Assembly (NCBI GenBank): GCA_944474755.1
Contig: OX104125.1
Span: forward strand, 48,263,288-48,327,287
DNA length: 64,000 bases
Origin: Limnoperna fortunei
Lineage: Eukaryota > Mollusca > Bivalvia > Mytilida > Modiolidae
Direction of reading: 5' to 3'
The position numbers and the translations under genes were made by a program. Below, one piece after another: positions 11,501 through 21,740 of this stretch (its first letter is position 1; every line of letters begins with the position of its first letter). The notes under the pieces are model-generated. The model searched no databases and had not been told where the DNA came from. It was given only the letters and a program-made list of their open reading frames with translations.

Positions 11501-12976
11501 AGCACAGAGTTACAATTATTACTGCACGTTTCACCTAACATGGAGGCCACAGAGTTACAATTATTACTGCACGTTTCACCTAACATGGAGAGCACAGAGT
11601 TACAATTATTACTGCACGTTTCACCTAACATGGAGGCCACAGAGTTACAATTATTACTGCACGTTTCACCTAACATGGAGGCCAAAGAGTTCCAATTATT
11701 ACTGCACGTTTCACCTAACATGGAGGCCACAGAGTTACAATTATTACTGCACGTTTCACCTAACATGGAGAGCACAGAGTTACAATTATTACTGCACGTT
11801 TCACCTAACACGGAGACCACAGAGTTACAATTATTACTGCACGTTTCACCTAACATGGAGGCCACAGAGTTACAATTATTACTGCACGTTTCACCTAACA
11901 TGGAGAGCACAGAGTTACAATTATCACTGCACGTTTCACCTAACATGGAGAGCACAGAGTTCCAATTATTACTGCACGTTTCACCTAACATGGAGACCAC
12001 AGAGTTACAATTATTACTGCACGTTTCACCTAACATGGAGGCCACAGAGTTACAATTATTACTGCACGTTTCACCTAACATGGAGAGCACAGAGTTACAA
12101 TTATTACTGCACGTTTCACCTAACATGGAGGCCACAGAGTTACAATTATTACTGCACGTTTCACCTAACATGGAGAGCACAGAGTTACAATTATTACTGC
12201 ACGTTTCACCTAACATGGAGACCACAGAGTTACAATTATTACTGCACGTTTCACCTAACATGGAGACCACAGAGTTACAATTATTACTGCACGTTTCACC
12301 TAACATGGAGGCCACAGAGTTACAATTATTACTGCACGTTTCACCTAACATGGAGAGCACAGAGTTACAATTATTACTGCACGTTTCACCTAACATGGAG
12401 GCCACAGAGTTACAATTATTACTGCACGTTTCACCTAACATGGAGGCCACAGAGTTACAATTATTACTGCACGTTTCACCTAACATGGAGGCCACAGAGT
12501 TACAATTATTACTGCACGTTTCACCTAACATGGAGGCCACAGAGTTCCAATTATTACTGCACGTTTCACCTAACATGGAGGCCACAGAGTTCCAATTATT
12601 ACTGCACGTTTCACCTAACATGGAGGCCACAGAGTTACAATTATTACTGCACGTTTCACCTAACATGGAGAGCACAGAGTTACAATTATTACTGCACATA
12701 TCACCTAACATGGAGAGCACAGAGTTACAATTATTACTGCACGTATCGCCTAACATGGAGGCCACAGAGTTCCAATTATTACTGCACGTTTCACCAAACA
12801 TGGAGAGCACAGAGTTACAATTATTACTGCACGTTTCACCTAACATGGAGGCCACAGAGTTACAATTATTACTGCACGTTTCACCTAACATGGAGGCCAC
12901 AGAGTTACAATTATTACTGCACATTTCACCTAACATGGAGACCAAAGAGTTACAATTATTACTGCATGTTTCACCA
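8504..12976. repeat. 45-bp minisatellite, about 99 copies
   Basis: The unit contains 'tttcacctaacatggag', a variable dinucleotide-level site (gcc, agc, acc or aac), 'acagagttacaattattac' and 'tgcacg'. The period is 45 over roughly 4.47 kb. Edge units are the most diverged (for example 'ttttacctaccatgg' near 8560), as expected for unequal exchange. Because 45 is a multiple of three and the unit lacks stops in several frames, long frames stay open on both strands (for example 15-residue repeats of MEATELQLLLHVSPN). They have no splice, initiation or domain support, and the array lies inside the intron between the HEPN exon and the microexon. Confidence 0.95.
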
Positions 12977-13769
12977 CCTTACATGACTAGTAGGCTAGAG
13001 CATCAATAACAACCAAAAACTAGGAGTATAAAAAGTGGTGGTTTTTTGGAGATTAATACAGAGTTTGTAGGCCTTTATGATTCGGCTGATTATCTTTGCA
13101 ATTAACAGTTTCAATCAAATTTATAAGCAAAAACTTCGTTAAAATTTTACAGAAAAGGAGTAAACATCCTATTAGCATGATTAGGAATTTGTTGACAATC
13201 ATATGATTTGTAGGCCTTGTTGCTTAGTACATGTACTTACAGTTTTACTATAGTTGTTTTGTTTTTAATTTATAATAAAAAAGCTAATGGCATTGAAGAA
13301 CGATAACTCCTATAACTGTATAAAGGAGTCATCTAACAAATTTTGACCAAAGAGTAGTTTGCATGTTTTTTGTTGCTGATCATTTCTGGTATTAAACAGT
13401 AAATCCATGGGGAAAAGAGCTGGACTAACAAGAACAAAATGTTGACTGCCACTAATTGTTGGGTTTATGGAAAGAGAATGTAGCCTTTTAATTACTATAT
13501 AACTCTACTGTTAAAACAAGTTAAAAGACAATGAATGCAAGATCACTGATTGATTGACGGAATGTTTGTTTTTAATATCTTTCAAGCAATAGGTTAGGTA
13601 CACTACTGCGTGAATTCTGCACTTCTGCCTGTGGGCTGCCCACATCTTATGCCCACGGTTGGACAAGTGCCCACTCCAAGCCTTGGGCTTCATGGTGGGC
13701 ACAACACCCTCCTCACCCCCCACTCCCCGTTGTCAAATTAAACATGGACCAGAACTAAGTCGTGCTAAG
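12977..13769. other. Intron segment with dispersed-repeat remnants
   Basis: No gene seen. Positions 13300-13400 match the 'caataactcctataaggagtcatct' family found at 18050-18640 (one diverged copy). Positions 13620-13740 are a locally GC-rich patch with several 'tgcccac' words. Still within the HEPN-Ig intron. Confidence 0.5.
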
Positions 13770-14127
13770 TATACCCCCACTCGACCATTTTTTCGGCTCT
13801 GAAAACAGGAAGTAGATAACTGACTGACCTGGAAAGGGGAGGCATGGTAAAACTCATCATGCTGTTAATTTGAAAATTTGAAAATCAATCCTCTAAGTAG
13901 AAGCCGAGAAATCTGTTACGAAAAATTTTTCTTGGAAAACAGAAAGTAGATACCTGACTGACCTGGAAATAGGAGACCCATTACACTTCATCACGCTAAT
14001 GCTGTGAACCAAATTTGAAATCAATCTCTTTAGTAGAAGCCGAGAAATCTGTTACCAAAGTTCGTACCGGATGGACAGACGGAGAAGGTGATTGCAATAT
14101 AGCCCCTCTTTTACGAGTGGGGGTATA
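13770..14127. mobile_element. MITE with 14-bp perfect terminal inverted repeats
   Basis: The left end 'tatacccccactcg' (13770-13783) is the exact complement of the right end 'cgagtgggggtata' (14114-14127). The body is two diverged copies of a segment with 'ggaagtagataactgactgacctggaaa' and 'agtagaagccgagaaatctgttac'. At 358 bp with no coding potential it is a non-autonomous DNA transposon; the same body sequence is, as I recall, widespread in bivalve genomes. It lies within the HEPN-Ig intron. Confidence 0.8.
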
Positions 14128-14301
14128 ACAGTTGTGGTTTAAGACATTTCTAAATTCCTCAATCCATATTCAGTTGACCGTTTAAAATATGCACCATGTG
14201 TATAGGTTGGCAAACATGGACATGACACATGGTAGGCACATGGGAAGAGGAGAATCCTCTTTTACGAGTATTGGGGGTATAGTAACAGTTGTGGTTTACG
14301 A
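14105..14301. repeat. Local duplication of the MITE right end and flank
   Basis: The string 'cctcttttacgagt...gggggtata...acagttgtggttta' occurs at 14105-14143 and again at 14256-14301. The second copy carries 'att' inside the terminus and 'gta' after it. This indicates a tandem duplication of the element edge plus host flank just before the 21-bp array. Confidence 0.6.
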
Positions 14302-14357
14302 TCTGTAGTTTACATTTAAGATGAGAACAAGTTACAAACAATAGATCAATGGAGAAT

Positions 14358-15268
14358 AGGGGTGTATAACAAGGACAAAGGGGTGGATAACAAGGACAAC
14401 GTGGTGGATTACAAGAACAAAGGGGTGGATAACAAGGACAACGGGGTGGATTACAAGGACAAAGGGGTGGATTACAAGAACAAAGGGGTGGATAACAAGG
14501 ACAAAGGGGTGGATTACAAGAACAAAGGGGTGGATAACAAGAACAAAGGGGTGGATAACAAGGACAAAGGGGTGGACGAACAAGAACAAAGGGGTGGATA
14601 ACTAGAACAAAGGGGTGGATAACAAGGACAACGGGGTGGATTACAAGAACAAAGGGGTGGATAACAAGAACAAAGGGGTGGATAACAAGGACAAAGGGGT
14701 GGATTACAAGAACAAAGGGGTGGATAACAAGAACAAAGGGGTGGATAACAAGGACAAAGGGGTGGACGAACAAGAACAAAGGGGTGGATAACTAGAACAA
14801 AGGGGTGGATAACAAGAACAAAAGGGTGGATTACAAGGACAAAGGGGTGGATAACAAGGACAAAGGGGTGGACGAACAAGAACAAAGGGGTGGACTAACA
14901 AGGACAAAGGGGTGGACAAACAAGAACAAAGGGGTGGATAACAAGAACAAAGGGGTGGATAACAAGAACAAAGGGGTGGATAACTAGAACAAAGGGGTGG
15001 ATAACAAGGACAAAGGGGTGGATAACATGAACAAAGGGGTGGATAACAAGAACAAAGGGGTGGATACCAAGAACAAAAGGGGTGGACTAACAAGAACAAA
15101 GGGGTGGATAACAAGGACAAAGGGGTGGATAACAAGAACAAAGGGGTGGATAACTAGAACAAAGGGGTGGATAACAAGAACAAAGGGGTGGATAACAAGA
15201 ACAAAGGGGTGGATAACAAGGACAAAGGGGTGGATAACAAGAACAAAGGGGTGGATAACAAGGACAAA
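14358..15268. repeat. 21-bp minisatellite, about 43 copies, purine-rich on +
   Basis: The unit is 'ggggtggataacaagaacaaa', with common variants 'aaggacaaa', 'gatta', 'aacta' and 'gacgaacaa'. The period is 21 with strong strand asymmetry: about 17 of 21 bases are purine on +, and a G4-then-G2 run recurs in every unit. It begins about 110 bases beyond the splice donor of the HEPN exon. Seven-residue frames stay open (VIHPFVL repeats on the minus strand), and one continues without a stop from the HEPN exon. No evidence of translation is visible. Confidence 0.95.
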
Positions 15269-15376
15269 ATGTTGACCACAAAGTTTTTGGCAGGTAAAGA
15301 GAATGTAGCCTTTTAATCTAAGTTCAGTGCAAACATATACATGTAATAATGTAGACCAACATACACGATAGCATAC

Positions 15377-16057
15377 CTGCATCATTTCAACATTTTCCAT
15401 CAAGTTTGTTTGATACATTCTGAGGATTGTTTCATCTAAAGGACGTACTGCAGCATCACTCAACTTTTGTTTAAATTCAGATTCTCTCCCCTGCGCCTTT
15501 GCTAGTACCATAATAGACTTTTCGATCTGTGCCTTGATTATCTGGTAATCATGATCTGAAATCTTTCCATGAGTAGCATGTCCATAGGACTCGTTCCTGA
15601 ACTTTATCAACTCATCAACTGCTAGGCGTTCTGGCGATCTGTCAGGAATGACAGTTGTAAAATTCAACAAGAGACATCTTGTTAGTGTCAGGTCCAACTG
15701 GTCATAATTTATATTGGGGTTGGCAGGACAACAACAGTGCTTTGTCTGACTGTTTGGGTTATGTCCTGGTAACTTGGCTGATGTATCTAGCAGGATGTCC
15801 AGTTGAGAAGGATTGAGGATTCTATTAATGTGTCGGAAGACTGGTGCCCTGCTTCCTGGTGGACACATACAACATGGCTTGTTGTTATAGCATAAATGAT
15901 ATATCTCATGTTGTTTTGCTTGTATAAGTTGTAACAGGGTGTGTCCTTGTTTTCTCAAATCATGGTGCAGTAACCCTGTAAAGGCTTCGTTAGTGTGATC
16001 CACTATTAAAGTGGAGTTACGATAAAAATTCTCCCTTTCTCTACACGTATGTGTCAT
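15377..16057 (-). CDS. DZIP3-like HEPN-domain exon, first recognised exon of the HEPN-Ig gene
   Basis: The 227 codons from ATG at 16057 end at the donor cag|gtatgc (GT at 15376-15375), phase 0. Seen: a helical N-terminal half; two cysteine clusters (CCMCP near residues 62-66, HCCCP near 107-111); and, in the C-terminal helix bundle, R154-NESYG-H160. The last is the R-x(4-6)-H motif of HEPN ribonuclease-type folds, followed by a helix with 'YQIIKAQIEKSIMVLAKA'. This is the DZIP3-like HEPN type that I recall as abundant in bivalve multidomain proteins; whether it cleaves RNA is unknown. The start is uncertain: an acceptor-like tttcag (AG at 16083-16082) would let the exon begin at 16081 with an upstream 5' exon. 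Downstream, the microexon at 7727 and the Ig exon at 4391 fit in phase. Confidence 0.85.
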
Positions 16058-16312
16058 ACTGCTGCAAGGCTGTTACATACACTGAAACATAATAACACTA
16101 CAATTATACTGAAACATTGACTTTCTTATAATAGAAATCAAATAGTAATGTTATTAATATACATACTAGTAGAGATTCTTATTAAAATCTTCAATCTATA
16201 TCTGTTATTAAAATGCTGCGATTTAAAAATAAATTTATTACCTATAACACACAGGCTATAACTGTATTTTTCATACATTTTGTATTGCTATATAGAAAAT
16301 TTCAGGCAGAAT

Positions 16313-16349
16313 TGTTCAGGCACATTATTTACAACTTATGTGAAGACTG
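16313..16349 (-). mobile_element. Fragment of the CAGTCTTC-ended transposon family
   Basis: Reading the minus strand, 'cagtcttcacataagttgtaa' and then 'atgtgcctgaac' closely follows the right terminus of the element ending at 21396. It is a solo end or truncated copy lying just outside the TA-flanked element that starts at 16370. Confidence 0.5.
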
Positions 16350-16369
16350 CATGACTATTATAAGTGCTA

Positions 16370-17637
16370 CAGTAGTCCCCTCTTGAAAGACCACCCTATT
16401 TGCAACTGAAAAGTGGTATTACAAAAGGGGTGGTCTCTCAAATGGAATAAGCTATGATTAGATTGTAATTACGTGTACATGTATTATTATTATAATCAGC
16501 AACTTGTTTTTATCATGTTGTGTCCAGGATGATATCTTTGTAACTAATTTTACCACATTTCACAAAATATATATATGATATTATGTGTATTAACATTTGT
16601 TTTCTTTGTAGGTACATGTGTTATCATACTTAAGATTTATACATAAGTTTCATTTATATTGGTGTTAATAAAACTGTTTTTCTTTCCCAATATCGTGCAT
16701 ACAATGTTTAGTTCTAACCCACTTTGTGTCATGTCACAGTGAAACCTTCATTCAGACCATTCTATCATTCAGAATATTCGTGAGACACGTGCAGCAGTGC
16801 TTTAAAAATGTTTAATTTGCGTACAAATCTTGAAATTCACTGCACAGAGCTTACTTAATTATTAATTGCAATTTTTATCTGCCTAATTGAATTTTTAATT
16901 CTTAGCAAACACATCTTCAAAATGATAAACGTGTAATAAATGTAAACAGTTCGGACTACTCATGATAAATCTAAAAATAGCTCGGTGTGTAAATTATCTC
17001 AACCCTGTTTTTAATTTATATTTGGCCGATTAACGCTTTCTTTCACTTGATCAAAATTAAATTATAAAAATAATTTATGGAAATCAAACACATTTTCTTT
17101 ACTGAAAAGACATAAAGACAGTGCATGTAACATTATTGGGTCACGAGGCCAAGATTATAATCAAAATGGAATCGTCCATATTTTGATTATAATCATATGC
17201 AAATGATGTACATGTCACGTGAAGATAATAGGACATAAACACTTTTTAATTCAATACTCGATATAAAAACCACAAATAAAAAACCAACACATATTTTTTC
17301 ATAATTTTATTAATACCAATAATAAACAATAGGTATTTTATTCAAAATCTTTCATCTGGTAAAAATCAATGATGAATTTCCGGTTGATTTCCCGAACTTG
17401 AAGTTGAACTTCCGGAGTCATTTCTAGTAAACATAAACGTGTACAAATTGATAATGTGGTCGTTCATGAGGGGGGAAAACATGTTTTTTATAGCTATAGG
17501 GCGGTCGCTGGTCGCGTTAAAGGGTTGGTCCTCTAAAAGAGGTAAATTTGTACAGAAATGAGTTAATACAAGAGGAAAGTGGTCGGGACGAAGGGGTGGT
17601 CATTCAAACGAGGGGTCGCTCGAGAGGGGGACTACTG
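16370..17637. mobile_element. TA-flanked TIR element, pogo/Tigger-like ends, non-autonomous
   Basis: The left end is CAGTAGTCCCCTCTTGA and the right end is the complement, ...TCGAGAGGGGGACTACTG. Each is flanked outside by TA (16368-16369 and 17638-17639), the target duplication of Tc1/mariner/pogo elements. Subterminal 'accacccc' words occur at both ends. The 1.27 kb interior is AT-rich with no transposase frame, so it needs a helper. The CAGTAGTCCCC-type terminus resembles pogo-group ends; that subgroup is inference. Confidence 0.75.
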
Positions 17638-17791
17638 TACTACAGGTTAACTATCACAGATTCGGTCCTTGACATGAGCGAGTTTTAATGTCCAGAAGTG
17701 ACAACCTAATGCCCTTGGTCAGAGAGATATTCAGACCTCAATTTTAAACATAACAGTTGACATGTGTACTGGCAACTATAAATCAATAACC

Positions 17792-18010
17792 AGAGGCTCC
17801 CAGGAGCATGTAACCACTCACTTGAAACACAAATGACGTAAACTATATTTAAATTTTTTGCAATTTAAGGTTTCAGTTTCAGTCTAGCTGTTATTGTACA
17901 GCAGTCCGTAATGGTACTAGAGGCTCCCAGTAGCCTGCAATCACTAACCTATAACACAAATGACTTCAACTATATTTTTTGCAATTAAGTTTCAGTCTAG
18001 TTGTTTTAGT
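17792..18010. repeat. Tandem duplication, offset about 127 bp
   Basis: The block 'agaggctcccag...cacaaatgac...actatatt...ttgcaatt...tttcagtctag' occurs at 17792 and again at 17919 with moderate divergence. Its 3' part leads into the dispersed 'caataactcc' repeat family on the right. Confidence 0.7.
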
Positions 18011-18648
18011 TTTTAAGTTACTGGGCAAAAACTAAACATTTCTTCAAAATTTTGATGAGGGACAATAACTCCTATAAGCTACCATCAGACAATTTCTGAA
18101 AATTAAAATGATTTGCAGGCCTTCTTGTTTCAGGTAAATTTATTAATTTTTAGTTTTACTCTAGGTGTAAGACTTTAATTTATAACATAAAAACTTATTT
18201 TGTCCAAATGGTTATTAAAGGGCAATAACTCCTGTAAAGAGTCATCTGAACAATTTTACCAAAAACTTTAAGGGCAATAACTCCTATAAGGAGTAATCTG
18301 AAAATTTCAGACAAAACATTGATTTGTTGGCCTTGTCCTTCTGATAATTTTTAAAATTTACATTATTTGGTTTTAATTTCTAAGGCAAAAATTGGTAATA
18401 TTGTTTTTAATAATCATTAAAGGACAATAACTCCTATAAGGATTCATCTGATAATTTCAGACCATCTCAGTGAATTGTAGAAAATGTATGCAATTCACAA
18501 TTCACTTTAGCTGTTTAAGACTTAAGGTTACAGGACAAAAATAGAAAATTTCATAAAGAATCGTACATGTAAGTAAAGGGCAATAACTCATACATGTATA
18601 AGGAATCATCTAACAATTTCAGACCAATTATGAGAATTGTAGAAACTG
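18011..18648. repeat. Degenerate copies of a dispersed 'caataactcctataagg' repeat
   Basis: At least four imperfect units share 'aagggcaataactcctataaggagtcatctgacaatttcagacca' and then 'gaattgtag' (near 18058, 18220, 18265, 18420 and 18575). Single copies are also at 13300 and 21495. The last unit is broken by the element at 18649-21396 and resumes at 21397. Confidence 0.7.
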
Positions 18649-19317
18649 CAGTCTTCGGTAAATTGCAATTGGACCGGCAGTCTATTTAATTGTGTCTGAC
18701 CAAATGACCGGCAGATAAATTTCCTGAGACGCGGTCTGATGATTCTTTGTTTTGCGCCTGACAATCAGTTGACCTTATCTTCTTAGTTTACTTAACTTAA
18801 TCGAAAGGCACCACAAAATTAGTGTTAATTTTACTTGACACCGGTATTCCGTGGTTATTCCCCTTTAATTATAATCGCGCATTTTGATTGGACAAAGCAT
18901 CAAATATATAAACCGGTGTCACACAAAATCAGGACCGGAATCAAATTTTGATCTACAAATAAAATGAAGATAAAGAAGGCTGTTCTACTTTTCAAACTGA
19001 GTTATTGAATTTTGAAAATATATTGAAAATAGTAGAGATTAACATTATTATTACCCTACTCAGAAACTCTTAAGGTAATTATATTGGTTGATTATATTTA
19101 TTTTTAATACTTGCTTATGTTTCAATCAATATTGTTAACTGTGTTCTATGTTAAAAATTTTAATTGATAATAAGTAAAATGGATTTGATCAAAAACCCAA
19201 ATCGAAACATTGACTTTCTTATAATTTTGCCTAACATCAAACTCAAATGTTAATATATTGAGATTTTTATAAACAAATCTTTTATCTGTATCTAATAATT
19301 AAAATCAAGTAGTGATT

Positions 19318-21232
19318 TAAGGCCGGTATTATTTATTTTGTTGGTTTACGGATCCGCCGACCCGAAATTTTTAGATTTTGAAAAAAAATAAACGCGTTTT
19401 TTCATCTGTAAATTATTTCCGCCGACCGCTTTTCTTATGATTCTCCCCAGAAAAAAATAAACGGTAATTTCATTGTTTACATTTATCTGCTGGTTGCCCA
19501 TAAACAAATATTTGACCGTAAACCAGTAACCGGAAATCACACTGAATACCGATCGGAAGGTAACCTTTTTGTAGGAACACAGACTATCGGGAACCAGATA
19601 CTTAAAATAGCATGGAAAATAGGGGAATCCGTCTTTTTACAGTTGGAAGTAACTGTAACAAACAATACTTTAATGTCGGATAAAAAATTTTTATTAAATG
19701 TTATCTAAATGACACTCAGGGCTCACCACACTGGGCCAAGTGGGCGACAAAGTCACCCTAATGGGACCTGAAGTCGCCCTAAGGAACCTCATAGGCGAAG
19801 TCGAAGTCGCCCTGTTATTTCCCTTAAGTCGCCCAATTGTTCACATAAGTTACTTGTAAATCTGGTCCAAATAATTTACCCTGATTACCAATTTATCAGT
19901 AAATGTGTAATTCCGATAAAAACGGCAAACAATTTGCGTATTTTACATATTTTCAAACGATTTACGTCTTTCAACTGGATTACGCGCCATTTGTTTATTT
20001 ACCGGATGTGGCTAATTACCGGAAGTGAACATTGAAGAAAAGTAAAGTACAACTGCCCAAAATGAAAAATCGTAATTTTGTTTATAAACAAACACTTTTA
20101 ATTGGTTTCAAACTTCAGTTCTTTTAAAGTGTATTGTATTTTAACAATTTTCTTTGATAAATATATGAGCTGCACTTGAAAGAATAAAGATGTAAAGATG
20201 TATTATTGACATCATGATAAGTTCTGTAGATGGGTGTCCCATGAAGCACAACTTTGTCCTAGTGGAAGGGTGCTGAACTGAAGAATTATTTCTGGTTTTA
20301 ATGTTATGTTATTCTATCTATCTTCTTTAGAAATTTTGTTCAGATAAACATGGCATGTTCATAACAAACTATTAGGAATATTATGATATACCAGAACTTG
20401 TGAATCAGGGACAGTCTATACTAACTCTATATAGTATAGATAGTCTTTGCGTGAATGAAGTTTAGGTCTACACATATACAAATATTTTTGTTGATCTATT
20501 TTTATTTGTGAATGCCTTGTATGGCTACAAGTACGGAAGTAGATAGAAAAATAGTCATTATATCTGGTGCTTTTTTCATTGATTAATGATAAAGGTTATT
20601 TACTGTTTGATATTGCATACCATGAATAATAATGAAAAAGAAAGAAAAAAAACTGAAAATAAGTGTGTTATGGTTTAAAAACACAAGAGAAAAAATCCTT
20701 GAAATTGATGTAAATAATGAAAAATGTATGTAACTACTACGAAATTAATTATTTGTACAGTCCCATGTCTTCTCCCAAGTGTCTCCCTGAAGTCTCCCTA
20801 TCAGAGAGAAGAGTGTATGTGGTGACCCCTGACACTGTAGAAGAGGTCATAAACACTCATTAAGAAAACTTGAAAGTGGCGATTGATGAAATAAGAACAT
20901 GAGCTACAAATGTAACCAATGGGACTGTCACACCTGACACAACCCCAATCCACGTTCTGGGAAGCTTTGGTACCAAATTTATAATGGTTACATGTCATGA
21001 GCTCAAAACTGATGAACAGCATGGCGATACCAGTGGATAAATGCTTGTCTGTGAAGACAAAATACGGAATAAGCAAGTTTTTTTTATTAATTTTGCCTCC
21101 TACCCAATTTAATTCAAATTTGAAAAAAAAATCTGAAAAGTTGGAATTTAAATTTATTTTTTTTCCCTCCTCCTACCCTAATTTTTTGGGGCTGATGTCC
21201 GTAAACCAACAAATTAAATAAAAACGGCCTAA
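19318..21232. mobile_element. Middle nested TIR element
   Basis: The left arm 'taaggccggtattatttatt' followed by 'ttgttggtttacgga' (19318-19352) is complemented at 21198-21232 by 'tccgtaaaccaacaaattaa' followed by 'ataaaaacggcctaa'. The arms are about 35 bp with a few mismatches. No obvious target duplication and no transposase frame. It lies inside the outer element and contains the hAT-like one. Confidence 0.65.
19717..20831. mobile_element. Innermost nested element, hAT-like termini
   Basis: The left end CAGGGCTCACCACA (19717-19730) matches the complement of the right end TGTGGTGACCCCTG (20818-20831) at 13 of 14 positions. CAGGG-type ends are typical of hAT elements. The flanks share 'acact' on both sides, but a full 8-bp duplication is not clear. 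The interior has a patch of repeated 'gtcgccct' words (19750-19840) and otherwise AT-rich DNA, with no transposase. Non-autonomous. Confidence 0.55.
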
Positions 21233-21610
21233 CAAATAATTTGTGATCTCAAACACAAAGATTTTATAACTGAATTTTTCATGAGTATTGTTGTATTGAA
21301 AATTTCGGTCCGGCACAATTGTCTTCGGTCAGGCAGGTGGACATGGATGGCCGGACCGAATGTCAGGCATGTCATTTGCAACTTTCGTGAAGACTGAAAC
21401 TGTATTTGTAACCTTTTTTTTTAATTCTCAGTTCACTCTAAATGTTACAGTTTTTATGCTAATGGAGAAAAATGGAAAATTTCATCAAAAATGATTATTA
21501 AAGGGCAATTACTCATACTAGTATAAAGGGTGATACAACAATTTTGAACCAAGAATGTGTTTATTGCAGGCATTGTCTTTCTGATTATTTAAGCAATTTA
21601 AAAATTAGAA

Positions 21611-21740
21611 AGCAATGTTATTCGAAAAGTGCACAGAAACAGAAAATTTAATTAACTAGAAATAACCTACATGTAAGCAATGTTATTCGAAAAGTGCACA
21701 GAAACAGAAAATTTAATTAACTAGAAATAACCTACATGTA
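21611..21740. repeat. Perfect tandem duplication of 65 bp
   Basis: Two units starting 'agcaatgttattcgaaaagt' at 21611 and 21676 look identical over 65 bases. Perfect identity in non-coding DNA points to a recent duplication event or an allele or assembly artefact. Confidence 0.9.

Larger units (their letters stand above)
18649..21396. mobile_element. Outer TIR element (CAGTCTTC ends) interrupting an older repeat
   Basis: The termini are CAGTCTTC...(18649) and ...GAAGACTG (21396), with similarity extending through 'ttgcaa' and 'ggaccg' subterminal words. The host direct repeat 'aaactg' flanks both ends (18643-18648 and 21397-21402). The flanks join into a normal copy of the dispersed repeat: an uninterrupted relative near 18465 reads 'gaattgtagaaaatgtatgc', giving a paralogous empty site. 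No transposase frame is visible. The interior holds a second and a third TIR element. Confidence 0.7.

Noticed and set aside
8504..12976. CRISPR array or other phage-defence repeat
   Set aside because: Units are contiguous without unique spacers and the context is eukaryotic with introns.
8384..13009. Long 'proteins' in the 45-bp array on both strands
   Set aside because: Open only because the period is a multiple of three; several frames are open together, no domain, signal peptide or splice context, and the array is within an intron of a better-supported gene.
14332..15281. VIHPFVL and YPPLCSC repeat frames on the minus strand
   Set aside because: Products of the 21-bp tandem repeat in all three frames. 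Only the intron-retention possibility is kept, as a finding.
19346..19540. 64-codon minus-strand frame
   Set aside because: Lies across the terminal region of the middle nested element and has no recognisable domain.
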